Below are positions 49,019-58,034 of a stretch of DNA of 64,000 nt, in pieces. The DNA is from Saccharomycopsis malanga (lineage: Eukaryota; Ascomycota; Saccharomycetes; Ascoideales; Saccharomycopsidaceae). Numbering within the stretch: position 1 is the first letter of the stretch; the number at the start of each line of letters is the position of its first letter. The stretch is taken from NCBI GenBank assembly GCA_004014935.1, contig CP025322.1:124001-188000 (forward strand), written 5' to 3'. The position numbers and the translations under genes were made by a program. The notes beneath the pieces were generated by a model that was not told the DNA's origin, searched no databases, and saw only the letters and a list, made by a program, of their open reading frames with translations.

Positions 49019-52000
49019 ATGTCTTTAACGGCAAGCCCTCCGGTGAGACGTTCTGGGCGCAGAAGACCACACCAAGTGAATTACAATGAAGATGAGAATG
49101 AAGTTATTTTAACCGACAATGAGGAGGAACGCGACTCAAGTGTAATTAGTGTTACAGACAGTGAATTGGATGATATAGCAGAGGATTCTGAAGAAGAATA
49201 TGTTCCAGAAGGACAACGGAAACGAAAAGCCAAATCTGGCAACAAGACGGCTAAAGCGAAGGAGACCAATAAGAGAAGAAAAGGCACTATTGCGAGAAAT
49301 ACAAAGGCATCAAGCAAACAATCGGCTAAAGAATTCTATCAACAGTTGGAAGAAAATTTGCATGAAAATTTTTTGTTTCAATCATTTTTAGATGAAGAAA
49401 CTTCTGTAGCGGAGATCGCCAATGATTGGCTTGAACAATATCAAATGAATAAACCAGGGGCGATAAAGGATCTAGTGAACTTGATGTTGAGAGCATGTGG
49501 TTGCTTACTACAAGTCGAGCAGCATGATGTAGGTAATGTAGAAGTTGCACCAGACACAGTTTCGGAAATTCAGGGGATTTTCATAAAACAGAAAGTCCAT
49601 GAATTCCCATTTCTCAGCAAATCAAAACATTTCAAGTTTTTCAAAAAGAACTTTACAGAGTTTATAAAAAAGCTCATTTTATTGTCTAATGAAAAAAATA
49701 TGTTGTTTGGTGAAGAAGATCACGATGAAGCTGACGAGGAGCCAGAATTTTTGGAAAATATATTGATTTGGCTTTCATCTCTTTCTACCTGTAATATCAG
49801 GTCTTTAAGATATGTCTCCACTGTTGTGCTATTGACTATAGAAAACACAATCTGTGAGATCTTGATCAAAATCACCAAGAGTTATGATAAGAACCAATCA
49901 AATTTGAGCAATGCGAATGAAAAACTCATTTTTGCTCAAAAAACATTGGCTGCCAAAAACATCAAAAGAACAGATAAGTTACAATATACCAAAGAGGAAA
50001 AAAGATACAAGAAACATATTGAAACAATAACGCGAAACTTGGAATTTTATAACCGTTCTAAAAACACATTGCAAGAATACTTGGCAGATATTTTCGACAC
50101 CATCTTTGTACATCGGTTCAAAGATGTAGACCCCAAAATACGTGTTGAATGTATCAGAAGTTTGTATCACTGGATTGAGCTATATCCTGAGTTTTTTTTT
50201 GAAAACTCGTTTTTGAAATATTTTGGCTGGCTTATATTTGATAGCGATAACCAAGTAAAAATAGAAGTATTGAAGGCTCTTACTAAATTATATAAAAAAA
50301 ATAACAGTTTAAGTGGGTTGAAACAATTTACTGAGCGTTTCAAAATAAATATAATTGATCTATTGGTGAATGATGCGGATTATAATATTAAGATTAATTG
50401 TCTACATTTATTAGTTGAAATCAACTCAATAGGCTTTTTAGAGGAAGAGGAGGTTTTGAGAATCAATAATATGGCATTTAAGTTGTTGAAACAAGATAGT
50501 GATGATATGATAAATGAGTTTAATAATGTTTCGGAAGTTCATAAACAACTTAAGGATAACGACAAGCTATTGAACGAGTTGATAAAATTTTTAAATTTTA
50601 TTGAAGTTGAAAAGACAAACGAGCTTAAAGAGCAACACAAATTGAGTATCACCAATGCTACAGGCCAATTTACCATTGATATTGATGGGATGATAAAATT
50701 CAAAACTTTGATACAAATTATAAATCAGTCTAAAAACTATTATATGAAACACAATGAAGACAATCCAAATGATGACCAATTATTAGAGAAGGATTTCGAT
50801 ATTATTGTCCGTAAATATAACAATGAAAGTAATGAAGCTCTCAGAAAGTTGCTTTATGACACCAAGGAGTCTCATATCTATTTGAATGAAATATCTCGCA
50901 TTGGATTATTGTTATATAAAAACTTTTCAGAGTATTTCAACAGTTGGAAATTCTTGATATCATATTTCAACATTGATTTTTCTTCAGTAAAACTTGATAA
51001 TCTGTTGAAACAAATCATTGAGTTGAATGATGTCGAAGAGTTTTTCTTGTTGAATTTGTTGTATGGTATTTTATATGGAGCTTTGACTAAGGAACCGATA
51101 AACTATTATATTGAAGAATACAACACTTCCGATAAGAAGAAAAAAAGACTCACCAAGAAAGATAAAAAATTAATGAAACAAGCTGAACAAGACGCTGAGA
51201 AAGCTGCTGAAACAGCTGTTCTCGAGGCTAAGCTTAAGCTGGCCAACATGAATGTTGAACAAAAAGATGAACGGCAGCAAGTTGAAGAGCCCGAACAACC
51301 GGAGGAAGAAGAACCGGAAGAAGAGGAAGAAAAAGAAAAGGAAGAAGAAGTAGTAGAAGAAGAAGAAGAAGAAGAAGAAGAAGAAGAGGATGATGACGAA
51401 GACGATGGAAATACGAACAAAGCCGAGTCAGAAGAGAAAATTCTAGGTAGAGTTGTTAATAGTCTTCCATTTCTTTTTGATAAATATGAATCGATACATC
51501 ACAACTTCAAAGTGATGCTTAAAATATTCCTCAATTTGATGACTTTTGCTAAATTGAAAGAGCTACAACAAGATTTAACTTTGCAAAAACTTGTGAAAAA
51601 AGTTTTGAGTGTTTTTGAGAATTATAACAATTATAATGAAATTGTTGATTTGAAGAATGACTTTCTTAAATTCTTCATAGCCGTTAAGGCTTCGTTGGAA
51701 GTCAACGAGCTTACTAATGACATCAAGATATTGATTCAAAATACAGTTATCGAATTATCTTTAGAATTGTCTAATGAGATTGGTGGAACTGGCTCGCCAA
51801 ACACTTTGGCTACTAATATCAATGTTGCCCTTGAAAAATCCATAATCATTGGACAAGCTTTCAACGTTTCTGAATTTATTGATGCTTCTACCTTTGCTGA
51901 AATTTCTAACAAAATATTGGCTCCATTAGTATTTACTGATTTGATTGATACCCCAGATGAAGGTTCATCTTCGCTCATTAATAATGTCGAGTTGATTTTC

Positions 52001-53224
52001 AAGTTTTATTTAAATTTTTGCTCTTGGAAATTGGCAAAACTTTTTGAGTTCGGTACCAATGATTCTGATCTTTTTCTTGCAGACGACCTGCTTCAAACCA
52101 ACAGAGATGTTGAAGACCAAGATAATAAGTCCCTTGTCAAATATTTTTCTACTGTGGAAACCATTGTTTCCCAATTGAAGAGTTTCGTGGTAGAAAACTT
52201 CAAATCTGTCGATGACTTTAATGTGGCCCTTTTCAAAGTGAAAACTCTTGCTTCTAAATACTTGATTAGTTTATTGATTTCCTTGAAAATCTTTCATTCA
52301 AAATTCAAAGATAATAGTAAACTCGCGAACTACTTTATCGATTTTGATTATACTATAAAAAGTCAAATAAATTTGGATATAAACAAGGAGTTATTAGTCA
52401 ATCTCATCAGCTCATACTTGCATTTAGAATCAAATCTAGCTATTCTTTTAGATGTGCAGCTTGAGAGAAATGACTCAGAAAGTGTGAATTACGGCTACAT
52501 TACCGAAGAAGCAAGTGATCCAGAAGACAAAGAAAATGAAGTCTTTAATGCCGAAAGTGAGTTGGTCGGCTATACCCTCAAGTTGTTGGATTTGAGGAAC
52601 GCCAAATTGGTTTCGAAAGAGTTCATTCAACGACTTTATTTGAACAAGGACAAGCTTGGCGGCATATATGCCACTGTTGTGAACTCCAAAGACAATATTG
52701 ACATTTTTGAGGAGTATCAGGAAACTCTTCGGAAGGAGCAAGCTGAGGAGGAGTTGAAGAAACAAAAAGAGCTAGCAAAGGGTAGACAAGAAGAACTGCA
52801 CAAAGAAGCCGTAAAAGAAAAAGAATTGGTGAACGATAGTGAGAAAGATAACGATTATGAGGATGATGATGGTATCGAGCAAGTTGAAAGGGAAACTATT
52901 GCATTTCCAACTATTCATGTTCCTCAGTCAGCCAGTCCAAGCCAACAAACCCAATTTTCTGTAAGCAAAGAAGAATTTGCTACTATACCTGCCACTGTTG
53001 ACGAGAATGAAGAATTTGAACTACTTTCGGAAACTACTAGCTCTGCCACCGCAGTTTCAAGAAAGTCTCGTGTTTCAAGCAGGAAATCAGCTCCTGATTC
53101 CAATGTGGCAAAACGAACCTCCAAGAGAAAATCAATGAGAAGAAAAGCTAAAAGCCCAGTTTCATCTCCTGTTGAAGATGATACAAGTGATTTTGAGGTT
53201 ATACCTTTGGAAGAGGAAACTTAA
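49019..53224 (+). CDS. IRR1: Cohesin subunit Scc3/Irr1 (STAG), 1401 aa
   Basis: HEAT-repeat subunit of cohesin that binds Scc1 and DNA; nuclear. A basic, acidic-patched N-terminus (RRSGRRRPHQVNY and KRRKGTIARNTK) leads to the STAG domain (SVAEIANDWLEQYQ near 130). The conserved stromalin domain lies near residues 347-477 (RFKDVDPKIRVECIRSLYHW, YFGWLIFDSDNQVKIEVLKALTKLY). HEAT repeats continue to about 1230. Two unusual insertions stand out: a Lys-rich coiled segment and a Glu/Asp run of about 60 residues (about 745-800), and an acidic tail followed by basic RKSRVSSRKS and KRTSKRKSMRRKAKS near the end. It is longer than S. cerevisiae Scc3 (1150 aa) for those reasons. The frame opens with a GTG at 49010; ATG at 49019 (MSLTASPPVRR) is used. 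Confidence 0.93.
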   Translation: MSLTASPPVRRSGRRRPHQVNYNEDENEVILTDNEEERDSSVISVTDSELDDIAEDSEEEYVPEGQRKRKAKSGNKTAKAKETNKRRKGTIARNTKASSKQSAKEFYQQLEENLHENFLFQSFLDEETSVAEIANDWLEQYQMNKPGAIKDLVNLMLRACGCLLQVEQHDVGNVEVAPDTVSEIQGIFIKQKVHEFPFLSKSKHFKFFKKNFTEFIKKLILLSNEKNMLFGEEDHDEADEEPEFLENILIWLSSLSTCNIRSLRYVSTVVLLTIENTICEILIKITKSYDKNQSNLSNANEKLIFAQKTLAAKNIKRTDKLQYTKEEKRYKKHIETITRNLEFYNRSKNTLQEYLADIFDTIFVHRFKDVDPKIRVECIRSLYHWIELYPEFFFENSFLKYFGWLIFDSDNQVKIEVLKALTKLYKKNNSLSGLKQFTERFKINIIDLLVNDADYNIKINCLHLLVEINSIGFLEEEEVLRINNMAFKLLKQDSDDMINEFNNVSEVHKQLKDNDKLLNELIKFLNFIEVEKTNELKEQHKLSITNATGQFTIDIDGMIKFKTLIQIINQSKNYYMKHNEDNPNDDQLLEKDFDIIVRKYNNESNEALRKLLYDTKESHIYLNEISRIGLLLYKNFSEYFNSWKFLISYFNIDFSSVKLDNLLKQIIELNDVEEFFLLNLLYGILYGALTKEPINYYIEEYNTSDKKKKRLTKKDKKLMKQAEQDAEKAAETAVLEAKLKLANMNVEQKDERQQVEEPEQPEEEEPEEEEEKEKEEEVVEEEEEEEEEEEDDDEDDGNTNKAESEEKILGRVVNSLPFLFDKYESIHHNFKVMLKIFLNLMTFAKLKELQQDLTLQKLVKKVLSVFENYNNYNEIVDLKNDFLKFFIAVKASLEVNELTNDIKILIQNTVIELSLELSNEIGGTGSPNTLATNINVALEKSIIIGQAFNVSEFIDASTFAEISNKILAPLVFTDLIDTPDEGSSSLINNVELIFKFYLNFCSWKLAKLFEFGTNDSDLFLADDLLQTNRDVEDQDNKSLVKYFSTVETIVSQLKSFVVENFKSVDDFNVALFKVKTLASKYLISLLISLKIFHSKFKDNSKLANYFIDFDYTIKSQINLDINKELLVNLISSYLHLESNLAILLDVQLERNDSESVNYGYITEEASDPEDKENEVFNAESELVGYTLKLLDLRNAKLVSKEFIQRLYLNKDKLGGIYATVVNSKDNIDIFEEYQETLRKEQAEEELKKQKELAKGRQEELHKEAVKEKELVNDSEKDNDYEDDDGIEQVERETIAFPTIHVPQSASPSQQTQFSVSKEEFATIPATVDENEEFELLSETTSSATAVSRKSRVSSRKSAPDSNVAKRTSKRKSMRRKAKSPVSSPVEDDTSDFEVIPLEEET

Positions 53225-54266
53225 AAGTTCTAAATCTCCCTTTTGATTTCTCCATACTTCTTTTAAGTACCTTTATATGTTTCACTATTTGCTACGATAA
53301 CAGTTAAATGCGTTTGAATTCGATTTATGAAGATGTTTCTGTCGTCACATTGTAATGTCTCTGTAATTTAGTCAACTGTAAGATTTTGCTAGGTTATTCC
53401 CATTAAGATACATTAAATTTAGTTACAAACCCTTGAATACGTAGTTAATATACACTGCACCAATTGCTCATGTATTTATTGATTGTGGAAACGTCTATAT
53501 ACGTCTAACTCTGGGCAACCTTCAACTGGACTCCTATGTTTAACTGATTTCCAAGGTAAGTGGATTTTCCAATATTTGGATGTGCCGCCTTCTTGGTAAT
53601 CCCAACAAGCCTGTTCATCAAGTACTTAAAGATTCTTTCGCCCCCTTGAAGTTGTTTTGTTATAATAATAATAATAATCTTATATTTCAAGCCCAGTACA
53701 TATCAGTTCCGTATGTACGCGCTATGTCTAAGGGGACTTGGTAAAACCCAGTGGGAAAAAACCCAAGTGTCCCAGTCATTGTAAACTTCTCGCTGGCTTT
53801 TCTGAACACCCGATGGGTTGGAAAGTAAGCACTAGATTTTCGTCTAGGTCGTATTTAAAACATTTGCACTTGCCTGTGGAAACCACGTTCAGTATAGTAA
53901 AATCAGCGAGTAAAATCAGCGAGTAAAATTCGTTCATAGCTAAATAAGTCGTTTTGTTATTCACATACTTTTCTCCTCGTCACCTAATTGAATGACTCAA
54001 AATGAAGAACCTTTTTTTTTAAAAATTACAGCTCATGATGAAATTCTACTAAAGCTTTTTTACTTCGCTGTCTCAGAAATTATTACAACATGAAAGCTTT
54101 TGCTAAAACATAAAATATGCAAAACTAAAAACAATGTAAATACAAAAAAGATAATGCTAAGTTGAATACCAAAGAGTCTAGAAAATATAAGTGAATGCAG
54201 TAATGAGACAAATGAAATTAATGACAATTTATAATAGTACAGTGTGAAAATGTGTAGTTCCAATGC
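53225..54266. other. Convergent intergenic region SCC3/FAP1 with repeat copy A
   Basis: 3' flanks of two converging genes plus a complete-looking repeat insertion (listed separately). Outside the repeat nothing is recognised. Confidence 0.5.
53654..53960 (-). repeat. Retroposon-like repeat, copy A (287 bp, longest) with 10-bp target duplication
   Basis: Element 53664-53950 on the minus strand, flanked by GTTTTGTTAT at 53654-53663 and 53951-53960. Its (AAT)n tail is at the left, followed by the 3' hairpin. At its 5' side it extends about 55 bp beyond copy B and contains a 13-bp unit AGTAAAATCAGCG repeated twice and partly a third time (53895-53930). No protein or polymerase III box is evident. 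Confidence 0.9.
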
Positions 54267-57200
54267 TCAAAGCCAGTCGGTGATGTTCTTATCATCGTAA
54301 TTGATATTAGAAATGGTTGATTTTTCAATTTTTAAATCATTGAGTTTTTCAACGACTTTTTCTGTATCGGGGATTTTTTCTTTATTGATGTCGAAAATAT
54401 TACTATTATTCTCAGCAGCGTATTTCAAAATGATTTCTCCGTTGAAATCAACCTTACAAACTCTGGCTGTCTGGGCCACCCCCTTGGACTTGGCTAACGA
54501 CTCGAATTTGGCAGCAACCACGTATAACTCGAGTTCTTGCTTCTTGGTGAAAGTTTCAAAGTTTGGTGGAAGAACCAAATATGACAGGTCGCTAGTCCAT
54601 TTAACAACAGGCAAAGGCTTTTTACCAAAATCCTGTGAAGAGCTGCTGTAAGATAAAGCTGATTGATTGAAGATTGGGGCAATACATTCTTCTAACTCAT
54701 TGACAGTTATACCATGGCGGCACTCGCTAACAATGATGGCATTGTATTCTGCAGCACCGACCTCATAAAGTTCTAGTTCGTACGCTCTCCGAGCTTTCAA
54801 TGATTCGGTGGACGAAAGAGCTTCTGAAAGCATAACTGGTGGAATGATACTGTTTTGTGTAATAGCAACACGGACAGATCTTCGAGGTTCTGGATCATAA
54901 GATTGTGAGAACAAACCATAAACATCACTGAGATGGTGGATAAAAGTTCTTTGCGGTTTACGCATTGGCGCAAAGTTATATGATTTCTTTGCTGATATTT
55001 TGTCTTCCTGCCACTTACCAACCAAGTCTTTAAATATATTTTCAATCTGCTGACACCACTTTTTCTGCTTGATGTAAACATCGATGATGTAATCGGAATA
55101 CGGATTATCAAAAAGATGTTGCTGCGCAGCACTGCTCAATCCAGAAGAATTAGCTGGCGATGAGGATTGTTGATCCAAATTGAGAGCAGCAAAAAGACGC
55201 TGATTTCTTTTGATTCTGAAACATTCAGCATCACATTCCAAAGGCTGGGTAGTTTTGGAAGGTCTAGTAGTAGTAGCTTGGCATTCCAAGACTTTGGTCC
55301 GTCTTTTACATTCACAATGGAGTTTGATTTGCATCTTACATGGAATTTCCTCATTACATGGTTTAGGCCAGTGGCATTTTGTCAAATCAGGATGGCCACA
55401 GCTATTATCTCTTGGTTTGTTACATGTGGCTGTGCATTTGACACTTAAATGGTTATCGTCTTTCAAACAGCAAATTCTTGGACATTCATGCTGACAACGT
55501 AACAACCGGTCACACTTGGTGCCACAGCTAACACGGTCCTGGTAACAATACACACCGTTAATAGTACGCTTGCCACATGCACATTCCTTGCTGACTATCG
55601 TTGTACATTTAGGGCATTGGACATTGTCTTGATGACATTGATGAGGCATCTGATGGCCGCATGCAGTTTCTCTGGTACATTGATATTGGCATTTTCTAGT
55701 AGGAACAGCACCACATCTTACAGGGGCGTCGATCAAAACTGTTTTTCCACAAGCACAGATCAAATCATCAAAAGAACTTTCTAAGCATGGAGGACATTTT
55801 CCAGGATGGTCTTGCCATTGACAACGATGACGTTTACAGCCAAGCAACTTGTTACATGGTTCTAAACAGATATGCACTGCTTCAATGTCGCTATCTCTGT
55901 TTGGTGTTGGACTGGTGTTTTCAATCTGGTCTTGCGAGCGTTTATAATTATTCTTCTTACGGTCTCTTTCTCTCTTGGCTGCTGTTTTTTCCATTGAACA
56001 ACAAACATTTCCACAACGATGCCGACGACAACTTTTCAACGCCTGACATTTCCGTTTACACTTTGGAACCTTGCCTGACTGGACAAAGGCACATGGAACT
56101 AAAAATTTGGAGTAAGAACAGTTACATGACATTTCTACTGATTCAAAACATCTAGCATGTTCGTTACCTGTATGACAAGGCCAATAACATTTATGTCCAC
56201 AATCAAGTATCTTGCCACAAGGCTTGTCACAAGTAGGAACGGGGTCAGAACAAGACTGACGGTTTCTGCCTCCAAGAAGATCTGTGATGGCAGACTTGCC
56301 GCATGGACATGTTTTTAAGAGCTGCGGGTTCAAAGCACATCTATGATAGAACTTGGAGTGCACATCAGTAGCCGTTTGCGGATGACAATATGGAATCTCA
56401 CATTTATGTGTCTTATTATTACAATCAAGAATCTTGTCGCACCTTTCAGAATTGCATTGATAAGAACCAATCCACGATTTGATAGTACCATCGTCTGTGG
56501 CAATACTACAATTAATAGGTTTACCGGTATGACATGGTATCTGATCATGATGAGCTCCGCAATAGCAAGTTGCTTCCACCAATTCATTACAAGGCCCACA
56601 AAGGCCTGAATGGCAGATCAGGTTATGCTTATGAATCCCACAAGGCATTATTTGCTCACAAATAGTGTCACATTTCCAGTTTTCTTTGTAAGGAGCAATA
56701 ATACATGGGAACTGTTTAGTCTGCGCCCCACAGTCACATCTCAACTGTGGTAAAGCTTGACAGGTTGTACTATGAGGGCCAGGGTGACATGACAAAGGGC
56801 ACGTATGGGGACAAGTTCCAAGTGGTTCTGAACAAGTCTGACCACACGAATGTGGCGCGAACATGTTTCTGGCAGGGTTGATTACCTTGCCACACCAGCA
56901 TGTGTAGGTAGACGGTATTTCCAAAGATTTGCCGTTACAAGACGGACATCTCCATTTGTTTTCTTTGTCATTTTGGGAATCCTTCTTGGCCCAACTTTCT
57001 ATACATTCAAGATCATACACCCTGTGACAAAAACCACACGACCAAACTTCGGATTCATCGTCAACTTCCTCTGTACAAACCAAACACACATATGTCCCTT
57101 GTTTGATCTCGTTGAGAATGGCAGTGCTTAAATCTTCATCTGCAAATTCTTCATCATCCTCGCTCTCTTCCTCACTATCTGTTACATAGTCTGAAGCATC

Positions 57201-57269
57201 GCTGTCATGGGACGTAGTTATGATAACTTCATCATCTGAATAGTCTTCGTCTCGATTAGCTGATAGCAT
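54267..57269 (-). CDS. FAP1: NF-X1-type zinc-finger protein Fap1, 1000 aa
   Basis: Homologue of human NFX1 and yeast Fap1, which binds the rapamycin target FKBP12; probably a ubiquitin ligase or transcription regulator. An acidic N-terminus (SDDEVIITTSHDSDASD) precedes a RING/PHD-like finger with CLVCTEEV, CGFCHRVYDLECIESW and WRCPSCNG (about 60-115). A long array of NF-X1 Cys/His fingers follows (about 130-700) with repeats such as CGIHKHNLICHSGLCGPC, CGHKCYWPCHTG, CKRHRCQWQDHPGKCPPC and CQHECPRICC. Near residues 750-830 an R3H-like segment contains FIHHLSDVYGLFSQSYDPEP with RRSVRV. The C-terminus resembles an RNA-recognition-like domain region of Fap1. Length agrees with S. cerevisiae (965 aa). 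ATG at 57269 (MLSANRDEDYSD). Confidence 0.94.
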   Translation of the reverse strand: MLSANRDEDYSDDEVIITTSHDSDASDYVTDSEEESEDDEEFADEDLSTAILNEIKQGTYVCLVCTEEVDDESEVWSCGFCHRVYDLECIESWAKKDSQNDKENKWRCPSCNGKSLEIPSTYTCWCGKVINPARNMFAPHSCGQTCSEPLGTCPHTCPLSCHPGPHSTTCQALPQLRCDCGAQTKQFPCIIAPYKENWKCDTICEQIMPCGIHKHNLICHSGLCGPCNELVEATCYCGAHHDQIPCHTGKPINCSIATDDGTIKSWIGSYQCNSERCDKILDCNNKTHKCEIPYCHPQTATDVHSKFYHRCALNPQLLKTCPCGKSAITDLLGGRNRQSCSDPVPTCDKPCGKILDCGHKCYWPCHTGNEHARCFESVEMSCNCSYSKFLVPCAFVQSGKVPKCKRKCQALKSCRRHRCGNVCCSMEKTAAKRERDRKKNNYKRSQDQIENTSPTPNRDSDIEAVHICLEPCNKLLGCKRHRCQWQDHPGKCPPCLESSFDDLICACGKTVLIDAPVRCGAVPTRKCQYQCTRETACGHQMPHQCHQDNVQCPKCTTIVSKECACGKRTINGVYCYQDRVSCGTKCDRLLRCQHECPRICCLKDDNHLSVKCTATCNKPRDNSCGHPDLTKCHWPKPCNEEIPCKMQIKLHCECKRRTKVLECQATTTRPSKTTQPLECDAECFRIKRNQRLFAALNLDQQSSSPANSSGLSSAAQQHLFDNPYSDYIIDVYIKQKKWCQQIENIFKDLVGKWQEDKISAKKSYNFAPMRKPQRTFIHHLSDVYGLFSQSYDPEPRRSVRVAITQNSIIPPVMLSEALSSTESLKARRAYELELYEVGAAEYNAIIVSECRHGITVNELEECIAPIFNQSALSYSSSSQDFGKKPLPVVKWTSDLSYLVLPPNFETFTKKQELELYVVAAKFESLAKSKGVAQTARVCKVDFNGEIILKYAAENNSNIFDINKEKIPDTEKVVEKLNDLKIEKSTISNINYDDKNITDWL

Positions 57270-58034
57270 GATAGAAAAACTTGTTTTTCTCGTCTCCTTT
57301 TTTCAAAATCAGCTATTAAGCCTTAATACGTATAGTACGACAAAAGAGCCAACAGCTAGAGTGAAAATTTATGCCTAGATATCTTTTCTTCTTATACTCT
57401 AAAATTGCCAAATTTTGATATAATCATCATCGCTATCACTAATCGAGATTTTTCAGTCACATGAGTTGAAATTTGTTTCCTTTTCTGGGGGTACCGGATC
57501 AACGGGACGTAAATTTTTTTCATCTACGATTTGTTTGGGATTGCATGTGGTCCATAATATGCAGGAGTATTACCAAAGGTGAAAGTTGAAACTTGGTCTA
57601 CATTATAAAACACTATAACGTGATGTGGTAGTTCGTGAATAATAAAGGGGCAAAAAGAGGCTGGGCGAAATGAAGTTGTGAGTGTATCTTTAGTTATAAT
57701 GGTGGGTTGATTTTACAGGTAAAAATAAATGTGAAAACTAAAAGGCAGCAGTAAAACAACAAAGTTTCAAAAATTCCGTAACGAAGCATAATAATATAAT
57801 AAAAAGTAGACTTTAAATGGTTTGGAAAGCTAGACAATTAAGCTATTTACAGTAACAACCTACTGCTGAACGCAGCATATATATGTAGGATCATGTAGGC
57901 ATCACGATGCTGCAGCATATTTGAAAATTGTTTTCGCACCCCCACCGAATCGGTCTTTATACCAAGTACAACATATTGATCTTTTTCCTCTAACTATATG
58001 GAGACTCACAGAACAACAAGCAGAACAAATCAAC
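57270..58034. promoter_or_regulatory. Divergent FAP1/FTH1 promoter
   Basis: Upstream of FTH1 are CATGTAGGC at 57892-57900, GCATCACGATG at 57899-57909 and the palindrome ATGCTGCAGCAT at 57907-57918. The first two recur upstream of the dioxygenase gene at 63.1 kb. CGCACCC at 57935-57941 fits the Aft-type consensus YRCACCC. An upstream ORF starts at 57998 and overlaps the FTH1 start out of frame (to 58087). Confidence 0.4.

Noticed and set aside
51106-51420. 104-aa poly-serine frame antisense to SCC3
   Set aside because: A shadow of the (GAA)n-like acidic stretch of SCC3.
36137-53960. Solo-LTR interpretation of the dispersed repeat
   Set aside because: Copies share only the 3' end, have an (ATT)n tail, target duplications of 10-13 bp rather than 5 bp, and no common 5' boundary. 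This does not fit LTRs.
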